A stretch of 64,000 nucleotides of DNA. Origin: Shewanella canadensis (GTDB lineage Bacteria; Pseudomonadota; Gammaproteobacteria; Enterobacterales; Shewanellaceae). Shown piece by piece: positions 10,303-17,595 of this stretch (the stretch's first letter is position 1; every line of letters begins with the position of its first letter). Made by a program: the position numbers and the translations under genes. The stretch is taken from assembly GCF_003966225.1 (NCBI RefSeq), contig NZ_RXNU01000014.1, positions 1 to 64,000 of the forward strand. The letters run 5' to 3'. Under the pieces are notes generated by a model, which was given only the letters and a program-made list of their open reading frames with translations, did not search any database and was not told the DNA's origin.

Positions 10303-11013
10303 ATGAATGGCAGGCTTTATTGTAGTAAATTAGCATGCAGAAAAGTCTGCCAGTTCATATTATTGGCACTGACTCTGGCCATATCATGCCTTTATGCTTC
10401 ACCTACGCAAAAACTGGATAGGGGCCACATTACTTCGACGCTCGAGTCCAAGTATGGTGAACGTGCAGGAAAACGAGCCAGAGCATGGTTTAGGGTGCTT
10501 GATGAGGCACAAGGGTTAAGCGAAAAAGAACAGATGACTAAAGTGAACAACTTTTTTAATCTTTTTCGCTTTGTCGACGACATTAAACTTTGGGGTGATA
10601 GTAACTACTGGTCGACGCCGATGGAGTTTATCGGAGTTAACGGCGGTGATTGTGAAGACTTTTCGATAGCAAAGTATTTCACCCTGCTTCAGCTTGGCGT
10701 ACCAGAAGATAAGTTGCGGATCACCATGGTTAAAGCAACGAGCGTTAACCAATACCATATGGTTCTGGCTTATTACGAAACGCCTTCTGCTATCCCCTGG
10801 GTACTCGATAATCTAGATAAAAGAATTAAACCCGCTACCCAGAGAAAAGATTTAATACCGGTCTACAGCTTTAATGGTCGACAGTTGTGGCTTAACAAGG
10901 AAAAAGGACGAGGCGTTCTTGCAGGTTCCTCCAAAAAGCTTGCGAAATGGAACGATCTCAAATATAGATTGGGTGTCGAAAGACTTAGACAACCCAAATT
11001 AAGATTGGAGTAG
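10303..11013 (+). CDS. bpfG: LapG-like calcium-dependent periplasmic cysteine protease
   Basis: This transglutaminase-like cysteine peptidase (BTLCP) cleaves LapA-type adhesins near their N terminus and so releases them from the cell. The 236-residue protein has a signal-like hydrophobic segment (about 17-32) and the catalytic triad Cys117 (in GGDCEDF), His152 (QYHMV) and Asp169 (VLDN), matching the family order Cys-His-Asp. It lies directly upstream of the receptor that would sequester it when c-di-GMP is high. The assignment is strong from residues and context. Confidence 0.93.
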   Translation: MNGRLYCSKLACRKVCQFILLALTLAISCLYASPTQKLDRGHITSTLESKYGERAGKRARAWFRVLDEAQGLSEKEQMTKVNNFFNLFRFVDDIKLWGDSNYWSTPMEFIGVNGGDCEDFSIAKYFTLLQLGVPEDKLRITMVKATSVNQYHMVLAYYETPSAIPWVLDNLDKRIKPATQRKDLIPVYSFNGRQLWLNKEKGRGVLAGSSKKLAKWNDLKYRLGVERLRQPKLRLE

Positions 11014-11021
11014 CTAGAAAA

Positions 11022-12944
11022 ATGACACTGTTTCGACAGATATACTCACTACTGTTTGGCCTGTTTCTACTGGTGGTGGCGAGTCTAGGCTATGTGCAGT
11101 TCACTGAGACTCAAAGCTTTCTTACGAAGCAGATGGAATCAGATCTTAACAACACCAGCAACTCTCTTGGGATCATGTTAGTACCCGATCTTGAAGCTGG
11201 CGATATTGTCGGGGCGGAAACACTGATCAATGTTATTTTTGAAGGTGGATATTACCAGCAGGTAAAATTGACATGGTTAGTCGATGGCAAACAACAGGTT
11301 TGGGAAAACTCAGTTAAGATTGAAGGCGTCCCGCAATGGTTTATCGACCTGGATCTGTTCAAGACAATCAAGAAGGAGAGTACCATCACCTCAGGTTGGA
11401 TCCAGCTGGCTCGACTTGAGATAACCGCTCACCCAGGGTTTGGCTATCACGAACTGTGGCGCACGATGAGCAATGCGATTATCGTATTTTCACTGCTCTT
11501 TTTAATTGCAATTGTATTCGCTCGAGTAGGGTTAACTTGGATCCTCAAACCTTTGCATACCATCGCGGAGCACGCTCGAGAGATCTCACAGCGAAAGTTT
11601 GGCCCGGACATGCCGGTACCTAAGACTACGGAGCTAAAGTCCGTCGTACTCGCCTTTAACAGCATGTCAGATCAACTTAAATTAATCTTTAACTCTCTCG
11701 ATGAAGAGGTGGGAGAGCTACGTAAGAAGAACTTAGTCGATCAGGTCTCAGGACTTCCAAATCGCCAATATATGATGGGGCATTTAAGCAGTTGGCTTAA
11801 TGAGCCAAAAAGTGGTGCTCTGGTCATGGCTAAGTTGGATTGGTTAGAGGAGGTGCATAGCAAATACGGCTATCAGGTTCGAGATGAAACGATTAAGTTA
11901 CTTTCTCAGAAGCTGAAAGAGCACTTAGATGAGGTCGCGACTTCTGTTGTAGCAAGAATTGCAGCTTATGAATTTGCGTTCTTAATTACCAGCTCCGAAC
12001 ATGAGCAAACCAGCAAATATCTTCAAACTCTGATCCGCACAATTAACCAAGAGATGTCTAAAGCAGGCTGCAAGCCCAATGAAAACTTTGCCATAGGTGT
12101 TGCCGAGCGCATAGGTCAAATGACAGTGTCAGACATCTTAGCGCAATCGGATAATGCACTTCAAAAAGCCATAAAAGAGGATAAAGTTTTTCATTGGTTT
12201 GAAAATACCGAGAAACAGCTTTTCACCCGTGAACAGTGGCGTGAACACTTGAGCTCAGCGATCAATGGCCGTCGATTTAAATTTAAGTGGCAGCCCGTAC
12301 AGCTCAATGATAGTGACAATATCATGCAAAGAGAGTTGTACTGTCAGCTTGAACTCGGTGAGACGATGGTCCATGCAGGGCAGTTTATGCCTTATGTCGA
12401 GCTGTTATCACTTGGCTCTTTGCTGGATAAATGTCTCATAGAGAAAGTACACGAGGATCGCCTCCTCGATAAGAGTTTTGAGCCTATCGCAATTAACTTA
12501 ACATTCCAAAGTTTGAGCGATCCTAAGTTTCATGAGTGGCTAAACCAATTCTTACGCTCAACAGGGTTATCTGAACGCATCTGCTTCGATATACCTGAAG
12601 CCGGCGTGTATAGCGATCCTGACTCTTGTCAGGCACTTTGCACGATTATTCGTGATAATGGAGCTCACTTCGGTATCGATCACTTCGGCCGTCAGTTTGG
12701 CTCCATGTCTTACCTGCAAACGCTGAGACCAAGTTATGTGAAACTCGATCAATCATTTGCCTATTATGATGAGAGTGAACACAGTAGCGAACTGTGTCGT
12801 GCATTGATCAATGTCGCAAGAGGTCTGGATATTAAGGTCATAGTAACCGGCATTGAGGAGATAGCTCAGTTAGATCGCTTCATTCCATTGAAAACCAATG
12901 CTTACATGGGCTACATATCCCCACCAGTGGATGTTGAGGATTAA
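11022..12944 (+). CDS. bpfD: LapD-like c-di-GMP receptor with degenerate GGDEF and EAL
   Basis: This inner-membrane receptor would bind c-di-GMP in the cytosol and hold the BpfG protease in the periplasm. The 640 residues comprise a transmembrane helix (about 7-25), a periplasmic LapD/MoxY-type domain with Trp126 in a SGW loop (the LapG-contacting Trp of LapD is at an equivalent place), a second helix (about 150-170), HAMP, then GGDEF- and EAL-type domains. The GGDEF motif is AAYEF and the EAL position reads YCQ, so both enzymatic sites are dead, as expected for a receptor. Only 8 bp separate it from bpfG. The call is strong. Confidence 0.93.
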   Translation: MTLFRQIYSLLFGLFLLVVASLGYVQFTETQSFLTKQMESDLNNTSNSLGIMLVPDLEAGDIVGAETLINVIFEGGYYQQVKLTWLVDGKQQVWENSVKIEGVPQWFIDLDLFKTIKKESTITSGWIQLARLEITAHPGFGYHELWRTMSNAIIVFSLLFLIAIVFARVGLTWILKPLHTIAEHAREISQRKFGPDMPVPKTTELKSVVLAFNSMSDQLKLIFNSLDEEVGELRKKNLVDQVSGLPNRQYMMGHLSSWLNEPKSGALVMAKLDWLEEVHSKYGYQVRDETIKLLSQKLKEHLDEVATSVVARIAAYEFAFLITSSEHEQTSKYLQTLIRTINQEMSKAGCKPNENFAIGVAERIGQMTVSDILAQSDNALQKAIKEDKVFHWFENTEKQLFTREQWREHLSSAINGRRFKFKWQPVQLNDSDNIMQRELYCQLELGETMVHAGQFMPYVELLSLGSLLDKCLIEKVHEDRLLDKSFEPIAINLTFQSLSDPKFHEWLNQFLRSTGLSERICFDIPEAGVYSDPDSCQALCTIIRDNGAHFGIDHFGRQFGSMSYLQTLRPSYVKLDQSFAYYDESEHSSELCRALINVARGLDIKVIVTGIEEIAQLDRFIPLKTNAYMGYISPPVDVED

Positions 12945-12970
12945 ATGTAGCATCTACAAGATACAGTAAT

Positions 12971-13003
12971 AAAAGGCCTCAGATGAACTCTGAGGCCTTT
13001 TTA
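12971..13003 (+). terminator. Rho-independent terminator of the bpf operon
   Basis: The stem AAAAGGCCTCAGA pairs with TCTGAGGCCTTTTT and is followed by a T-run, 27 bp after the bpfD stop. It closes the adhesin operon. Confidence 0.9.
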
Positions 13004-13070
13004 GTATCTGCTTGGCTTGCATTATTAAAGAGCGAGATATCCAGGCTCCAGCTGGACTAGAGCCTTAGAT

Positions 13071-13112
13071 TCCGTATAAGTTCGTCCCTCACTTTACGGA
13101 ATGACGAACTTA
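13071..13112. repeat. Compound inverted repeat
   Basis: The 10-bp arms ATAAGTTCGT and ACGAACTTAT are perfect complements separated by 17-18 nt. A second pair, TTCCGT and ACGGAA, interleaves with them. It lies between the bpf terminator and the tRNA array. I do not recognise it. Confidence 0.5.
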
Positions 13113-13156
13113 TCAAAACTTGCGTGATTTGCCCCTGTATATTCAAACCCGGAAAC

Positions 13157-13194
13157 GAAAAATCTTCTGATATCTCAAGAGGCTTTTCGGAAGG
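13157..13194 (-). terminator. Terminator copy 6 of the tRNA-Pro array (most distal)
   Basis: On the minus strand the hairpin AAGCCTCTTGAGATATCAGA with a T-rich tail follows a tRNA T-arm remnant. It is the most diverged copy and would end transcription of the tRNA operon if upstream copies leak. Confidence 0.6.
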
Positions 13195-13250
13195 TGGTCG
13201 GTCTGCATATATAACGAGTGAGGATTCGAATCCTCAGACTCTCTCCCACT
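13195..13250 (-). pseudogene. tRNA-Pro remnant (T-arm and CCA end only)
   Basis: Only a T-arm (GAGGATTCGAATCCTC) and the CCA-proximal GACCGACCA are left. No D- or anticodon arm can be drawn. Confidence 0.6.
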
Positions 13251-13267
13251 AACTCCAAAGCAGATAA

Positions 13268-13306
13268 CAAAAAAGCTCTTCGATTTCTCGAAGGGCTTTC
13301 TCATAA
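13268..13306 (-). terminator. Terminator copy 5 of the tRNA-Pro array
   Basis: A diverged stem (AAGCCCTTCGAGAAATCGAA, then GAGCTTTTTT) lies right after the CCA end of the unit at 13310. The stem pairing has been kept although its sequence differs from the other copies. Confidence 0.6.
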
Positions 13307-13309
13307 AAG

Positions 13310-13424
13310 TGGTCGGCCAGCTTTGATAGAAAGGGAGGATTCGAACCGCTGACCCTCTGGTCCGCTCTTGCTTCAAATCAGGATGCGCTACCGGGCTGCG
13401 CCCTTTTACCTCATTAAGAGTCCG
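13310..13424 (-). pseudogene. tRNA-Pro-like unit with enlarged anticodon arm
   Basis: On the minus strand the D-arm (GCGCAGCCCGGTAGCGC) and the T-loop (TTCGAAT) match the intact tRNA-Pro. The T-stem has a mismatch (AGCGG against CCTCC). The anticodon arm is replaced by a longer segment with no TGG anticodon loop, and the acceptor strands are lengthened. It is probably not a working tRNA. Confidence 0.6.
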
Positions 13425-13464
13425 AGAATTTTTTAAGGTAGTCAGCTGTTTTTATAAAATAAAA

Positions 13465-13501
13465 CGAAAAAATCCTTCTGATTTCTCAGAGGGCTTTTCG
13501 A
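13465..13501 (-). terminator. Terminator copy 4 of the tRNA-Pro array
   Basis: The minus-strand stem AAGCCCTCTGAGAAATCAGAAGG runs into a T-run, placed directly after the CCA end of the unit starting at 13505. Confidence 0.6.
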
Positions 13502-13504
13502 AAG

Positions 13505-13619
13505 TGGTCGGCCTGCTTTGATAAAGAGGGAGGATTCGAACCTCTGACCCTATGGTCCACTCTTGCTTCAAATCAGGATGTGCTACCAGGCTGCCCCCTT
13601 TTACCTCATTAAGAGTCCG
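13505..13619 (-). pseudogene. tRNA-Pro-like unit with enlarged anticodon arm
   Basis: It has the same layout and length (115 bp) as the unit at 13310. The D-arm has drifted (GCAGCCTGGTAGCAC) and the anticodon-proximal CCAGA has become CCATA. The T-loop is intact. The outer CGG/CCG of the acceptor is still present at the two ends of the unit. Confidence 0.6.
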
Positions 13620-13701
13620 AGAATTTTTTAAGGTAGTCAGCTGTTTTTATAAAAAGCAGGATTCTAATCATCAAGATCTCAGATAATGAGAAAGCCGGAA
13701 A

Positions 13702-13738
13702 CGAAAAAACCTTCTGATTTCTCAAAAGGCTTTTCGAA
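13702..13738 (-). terminator. Terminator copy 3 of the tRNA-Pro array
   Basis: The minus-strand stem AAGCCTTTTGAGAAATCAGAAGG with a T-run follows the CCA end of the unit at 13741. Confidence 0.6.
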
Positions 13739-13740
13739 AG

Positions 13741-13842
13741 TGGTCGGCCTGCTTTGATAAAAAGGGAGGATTCGAACCTCTGACCCTCTGGTCCGCTCAT
13801 GTTCCAAATCAGGCTGCGCCCTTTTACCTCATTTAGAGTCCG
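13741..13842 (-). pseudogene. tRNA-Pro-like unit with D-arm deletion
   Basis: This resembles the 115-bp units but has lost about 13 nt covering the 3' half of the D-arm, so the cloverleaf cannot form. The T-arm is intact. The lengthened acceptor strands (TAAAAGG against CTTTTTA) still pair. Confidence 0.6.
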
Positions 13843-13924
13843 TAAACTTTTTTAGATAGTCAGCTGATTTAATAAAAAGCAGGACTCTAATCATCAAGAT
13901 CTCAGATAATGAGAAAGCCGGAAA

Positions 13925-13962
13925 CGAAAAAAGCCTCTTGATTTCTCAAGAGGCTTTTCGAA
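13925..13962 (-). terminator. Terminator copy 2 of the tRNA-Pro array
   Basis: The stem is a perfect AAGCCTCTTGAGAAATCAAG with its complement, followed by a T-run. It is identical to the copy at 14038 and lies next to a T-arm remnant at 13965-14018. Confidence 0.75.
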
Positions 13963-13964
13963 AG

Positions 13965-14018
13965 TGGTCGGCCAGCTTTGATAAAGAGAGAGGATTCGAA
14001 CCTCTGAGCCTTTTTCCC
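13965..14018 (-). pseudogene. tRNA-Pro remnant (T-arm and CCA end only)
   Basis: The T-arm (AGAGGTTCGAATCCTCTC) and GGCCGACCA end remain. The D- and anticodon arms are absent. Confidence 0.6.
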
Positions 14019-14037
14019 TAAATTTCCAAGCCAAGAA

Positions 14038-14074
14038 CGAAAAAAGCCTCTTGATTTCTCAAGAGGCTTTTCGA
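14038..14074 (-). terminator. Terminator after the second tRNA-Pro
   Basis: A perfect GCCTCTTGA/TCAAGAGGC hairpin with a T-run on the minus strand starts a few bases after the CCA of the intact tRNA-Pro. It is the first and best terminator met by transcripts of the tRNA operon. Confidence 0.85.
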
Positions 14075-14077
14075 AAG

Positions 14078-14154
<77 letters not shown>

Positions 14155-14170
14155 TAAACTCTTTTAAAAA

Positions 14171-14284
14171 TGGTCGGCTGATTTAATAAAAAGCAGGATT
14201 CGAACCTCTGACTCTCTGGTCCGCTCTTGCTTCAAATCAGGATGCGCTACCGGGCTGCGCACTTTTATCTCAATTAAGAGTCCG
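14171..14284 (-). pseudogene. tRNA-Pro-like unit between the two intact tRNA-Pro genes
   Basis: This 114-bp unit keeps a perfect D-arm (GCGCAGCCCGGTAGCGC) and T-loop, but has the lengthened anticodon segment (no TGG loop), a T-stem mismatch (AGAGG against CCTGC) and A/T-rich lengthened acceptor strands. No terminator follows it; the intact copy 2 does. It would be cotranscribed with working tRNAs. Confidence 0.65.
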
Positions 14285-14337
14285 AAAATCTTTTTGTCTT
14301 GCGAATAACGAGATAATATCTCACTACTTTTTAAATT

Positions 14338-14414
<77 letters not shown>

Positions 14415-14445
14415 AGCTTTTACTTTTAAAGCTAAGCAGATGAAA

Positions 14446-14522
14446 TGGGGTGACTGATGGGGCTCGAACCCACGACAACCGGAATCACAATCCGGGGCTC
14501 TACCAACTGAGCTACAATCACC
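14446..14522 (-). tRNA. tRNA-His (anticodon GTG)
   Basis: The cloverleaf has the extra 5' G opposite discriminator C that marks tRNA-His, anticodon stem CCGGA/TCCGG with GTG, a T-arm with loop TTCGAGC, and encoded CCA. Confidence 0.97.
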
Positions 14523-14566
14523 ACTGATTTTCAACTTACCTTACTAACATGACCCCCTAATCAATC

Positions 14567-14643
14567 TGGTGCACCCAGAAGGATTCGAACCCTCGGCCTC
14601 ACCCTCCGGAGGGGTGCGCTCTATCCAGCTGAGCTATGGGTGC
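14567..14643 (-). tRNA. tRNA-Arg (anticodon CCG)
   Basis: The acceptor GCACCCA pairs with TGGGTGC, the anticodon stem is CACCC/GGGTG with loop CTCCGGA (anticodon CCG), the T-loop is TTCGAAT and the CCA is encoded. It is the first gene of the operon. Confidence 0.97.
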
Positions 14644-14663
14644 CTGCCTTGTTAGCGCCGCAT

Positions 14664-14692
14664 ATATTATGGATTATTCCCCCCTACGTCCA
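14664..14692 (-). promoter_or_regulatory. Likely sigma-70 promoter of the tRNA operon
   Basis: On the minus strand, TGGACG (14687-14692) and TAATAT (14664-14669) are spaced by exactly 17 bp and followed by a GC-rich discriminator (GCGGCGC), as expected for a stringently controlled stable-RNA promoter. It lies 20 bp before the tRNA-Arg 5' end. Confidence 0.6.
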
Positions 14693-14891
14693 CACCTTTA
14701 ATGCTTTTTTTTTCTGTTTGCTCAAGTTTTAACTCAATTCCACCTATTTTCGAGAATTTATATCGATTACGGTCAAAAAAGTACCGCCTAGTGTCAAAAT
14801 TATGACTTGGCGCTGCTGCTTATTTATGCTATCAATACTCGTTAGTCCAAATCCTGCTTCTAAAAAAACAAAATAGCGATTGGCGGAAAAC

Positions 14892-17519
14892 ATGTTTAGG
14901 GAAGAATCGACTCTATATTCGCAGTACGAAGTTGGGCGCATGCAAAAAAGGATTGCACGCCTAAAGACATTAGCTCTTAAATATAAAAGAGCGGAAGTGA
15001 CTCAAAATATGCTGCTGGAGATCTCAAATCTCGCGGCTCAAGTCAATTCACCCGAAGAGTTCTATTCAGAGATCCACCGTTCCCTCAATCTGCTGCTTCA
15101 TGCTGATAATTTCTTTGTCGCATTGCTCAACACAGACACCAATATCCTCGAAATCCCCTTCTTCCTGGATGAAAAAGATACTCATCCATACGAATCCTAT
15201 CCTAAAGAGGAACTCTCAGAGACCTTAGTCAGCGGAATTACCGGTTATGTTCTAAGAACTGGGGAATATCTGCTCTGTGATGAGTCAAAATTCAATGAAC
15301 TGATAGAGAGCAAACAGATAGTCAGCCGCGGAGCCCCCAGCCATCATTGGCTCGGCGTTCCCATTAAGGTCAATAACTCGGTTGCTGGTGTCTTAGTCGT
15401 ACAAAGTTACTCGTCTAATATCAATTTCACCGAAATGGATATTGAGCTGATGAACTTTGTCAGTCATCAGATATCTGGTGTCATGGAACGTCTGCAACAC
15501 CAGGAGCAACTAGAACAAGCGATAGTTCAACGAACCAAAGAACTCAGCGTCGCTTACGAAAAGCTCAAGCTGGAAGTATTCGAGAGACGTCGCGCCGAAC
15601 GACTGCAAAATTCGTTATTTGAAATTGCGGATCTGGCAACCTCAAATATTGATAGTGAAGTGTTTTATTCTGAGCTGCACAGAGTCATTAGCCACCTTAT
15701 ACCCGCTAACAATTGCTATATTGCACTGCTCGATAAACAGCTTTCTCATATTCATTTTCCATTTTACGTCAGCCAAGCCAGCTCTTGTGTACCCGACAGC
15801 CGAAAGGTATGTGATGGGCTTACAGAATATGTGATTAAAACAAGAAAACCTATACTGCTGCACAACAGTGAACTAGAGGCTCTCATTGACTCTGGTAAGA
15901 TCTATTCCAAAACCCCGGAACTTAACTGCACAAAAGATATTTATCAATGGATTGGGATCCCTCTGTTTATTCATGGCCAGGTTCGAGGGGCGTTGACCAT
16001 CTACAGCATAAGCATGTCTCAGAGTTATCAAGAAAAAGATCTGGAACTATTGACCTTTGTCTCTCAGCATATCGCAACGGCAATTGAACAAAAATTATCT
16101 GCTGAAACATTGAAAAACAGCTACGAACAGTTAGAAGAAAAAGTCGTCGAAAGAACGCAGGCACTCGCCATACTAAATCAAGACTTAGAGAATGAGATCG
16201 CTCAGAGGCGGAAAATAGAGCTGCAATTAGTACACGATGCTAATCACGATACGCTAACAGGCCTCCCTAATCGCGCAATGTTTATGGAGCGACTCTCTCA
16301 GGCCGTCAAACACATTCGAAGACATGGATTAGACCGATTCGCACTGCTATTTATCGATTTAGACAGGTTCAAGCTGATAAATGATACTCTGGGTCACCTC
16401 GAAGGCGATCGCTTCCTGATGGAAACCTCATCACGACTAAAACTCTGTATACGCGATAACGATACTCTTGGCAGGATTGGCGGAGATGAGTTTGTCATCT
16501 TACTCGACAGCATCAATGGAACCGACGATGCCGAAGAGGTGGCAGAGCGTGTACTCACCGAACTATCACGCCCCTACAAACTCGCCAACCAACACTTTAT
16601 TTCCGGGGCAAGTATTGGTATCGCTTTTAGTCATAATCATAAGTCGGATACCAGCGAGTCCCTGTTGCGAGACGCCGACGCAGCCATGTATCAGGCCAAG
16701 ACGAATGGTAAGGGTTGCTATGTCATATACGATGACAAGTCTCACAAACTGCTCAACCAAGATGTAAAACTAGAGCTTGAATTACAAAATGCACTCTCTA
16801 ATCATGAGCTGCTTTTAAGTTACCTGCCGATTCAAAACCTTAGAGCGCAGACTACAGTGGCATTGGAGCCACGACTCTATTGGAACCACCCAAGACTTGG
16901 GAAAATCAAACAGGCTCATCTGAATAATATTGCCGAACATTGTGGGCTCACAACCGAACTCGATATCTACCTGCTTCAGAAGCTAAATAGTGATTACTCT
17001 GCATTGCATAAACACTCTCTCAGCCTGTTACCCCTGCATATCAATATCTCCGGAAAACACCTGAAGCATAAACATGCGGTGAGACAACTCAAAAATGCAT
17101 TAAAACAGAGCAGCTTCAAGGCTGAGCAGCTATGGTTATTCTTCGATGAACAAGGCTTTATTCTCGATACCGATAACCACATCAATGCCTTTGAAATATT
17201 GACAAGCCTGAATGTTAATCTTGGCCTCATGGCCTATGGAAGCGCTCACAGCGCCTTAAGCAGCCTCACCTTCCTGCCGCTACAAGGCCTTAAGCTCGAT
17301 CCCAGCTATGCCAATCAGCTTGAAAGCAAACAGCATATAAAGTTATTAAAGGCTCACTTCCTGACGGCTCAAGCATTAGAGCTTACGGTCTTTGTCGATG
17401 GAATTGGTACAACACAGCAAAGTGAGGCTCTGCAGGAGATAGGTTTCACGCTGGGACAAGGACAGGCACTGGGAGAAGTATTACGCCTGACGACAATATC
17501 GGATCTGGATTGCGCTTAG
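14892..17519 (+). CDS. GAF-GAF-GGDEF-EAL signalling protein with degenerate EAL
   Basis: The protein has ~875 residues with two GAF sensor domains (about 45-215 and 250-410), each followed by a coiled coil, then a GGDEF domain (about 440-610) with intact GRIGGDEF and an RxxD inhibitory site (RDND) five residues before it. The C-terminal EAL domain (about 625-875) has EPR at the EAL position and DGIGTT where active enzymes have a conserved Glu/Thr motif. I infer a GAF-controlled diguanylate cyclase with an inactive phosphodiesterase domain. The frame also offers TTG at 14880, but GGCGG just before the ATG at 14892 favours the ATG. It has no membrane segments. Being next to the c-di-GMP-controlled adhesin operon is suggestive only. 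Confidence 0.88.
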   Translation: MFREESTLYSQYEVGRMQKRIARLKTLALKYKRAEVTQNMLLEISNLAAQVNSPEEFYSEIHRSLNLLLHADNFFVALLNTDTNILEIPFFLDEKDTHPYESYPKEELSETLVSGITGYVLRTGEYLLCDESKFNELIESKQIVSRGAPSHHWLGVPIKVNNSVAGVLVVQSYSSNINFTEMDIELMNFVSHQISGVMERLQHQEQLEQAIVQRTKELSVAYEKLKLEVFERRRAERLQNSLFEIADLATSNIDSEVFYSELHRVISHLIPANNCYIALLDKQLSHIHFPFYVSQASSCVPDSRKVCDGLTEYVIKTRKPILLHNSELEALIDSGKIYSKTPELNCTKDIYQWIGIPLFIHGQVRGALTIYSISMSQSYQEKDLELLTFVSQHIATAIEQKLSAETLKNSYEQLEEKVVERTQALAILNQDLENEIAQRRKIELQLVHDANHDTLTGLPNRAMFMERLSQAVKHIRRHGLDRFALLFIDLDRFKLINDTLGHLEGDRFLMETSSRLKLCIRDNDTLGRIGGDEFVILLDSINGTDDAEEVAERVLTELSRPYKLANQHFISGASIGIAFSHNHKSDTSESLLRDADAAMYQAKTNGKGCYVIYDDKSHKLLNQDVKLELELQNALSNHELLLSYLPIQNLRAQTTVALEPRLYWNHPRLGKIKQAHLNNIAEHCGLTTELDIYLLQKLNSDYSALHKHSLSLLPLHINISGKHLKHKHAVRQLKNALKQSSFKAEQLWLFFDEQGFILDTDNHINAFEILTSLNVNLGLMAYGSAHSALSSLTFLPLQGLKLDPSYANQLESKQHIKLLKAHFLTAQALELTVFVDGIGTTQQSEALQEIGFTLGQGQALGEVLRLTTISDLDCA

Positions 17520-17595
17520 CGCCCTACTTTAAAACAGAAATACTTCCTCCATCACAACCTTATCCAGTGTGATGAAAGAAGCAAATTACATATTA

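Noticed and set aside
13143-13800. Minus-strand ORFs of 77 and 63 codons across the tRNA-like units, with similar peptides
   Set aside because: The similarity comes from the repeated tRNA/terminator DNA. There are no ribosome sites and the frames are interrupted by obvious tRNA arms.
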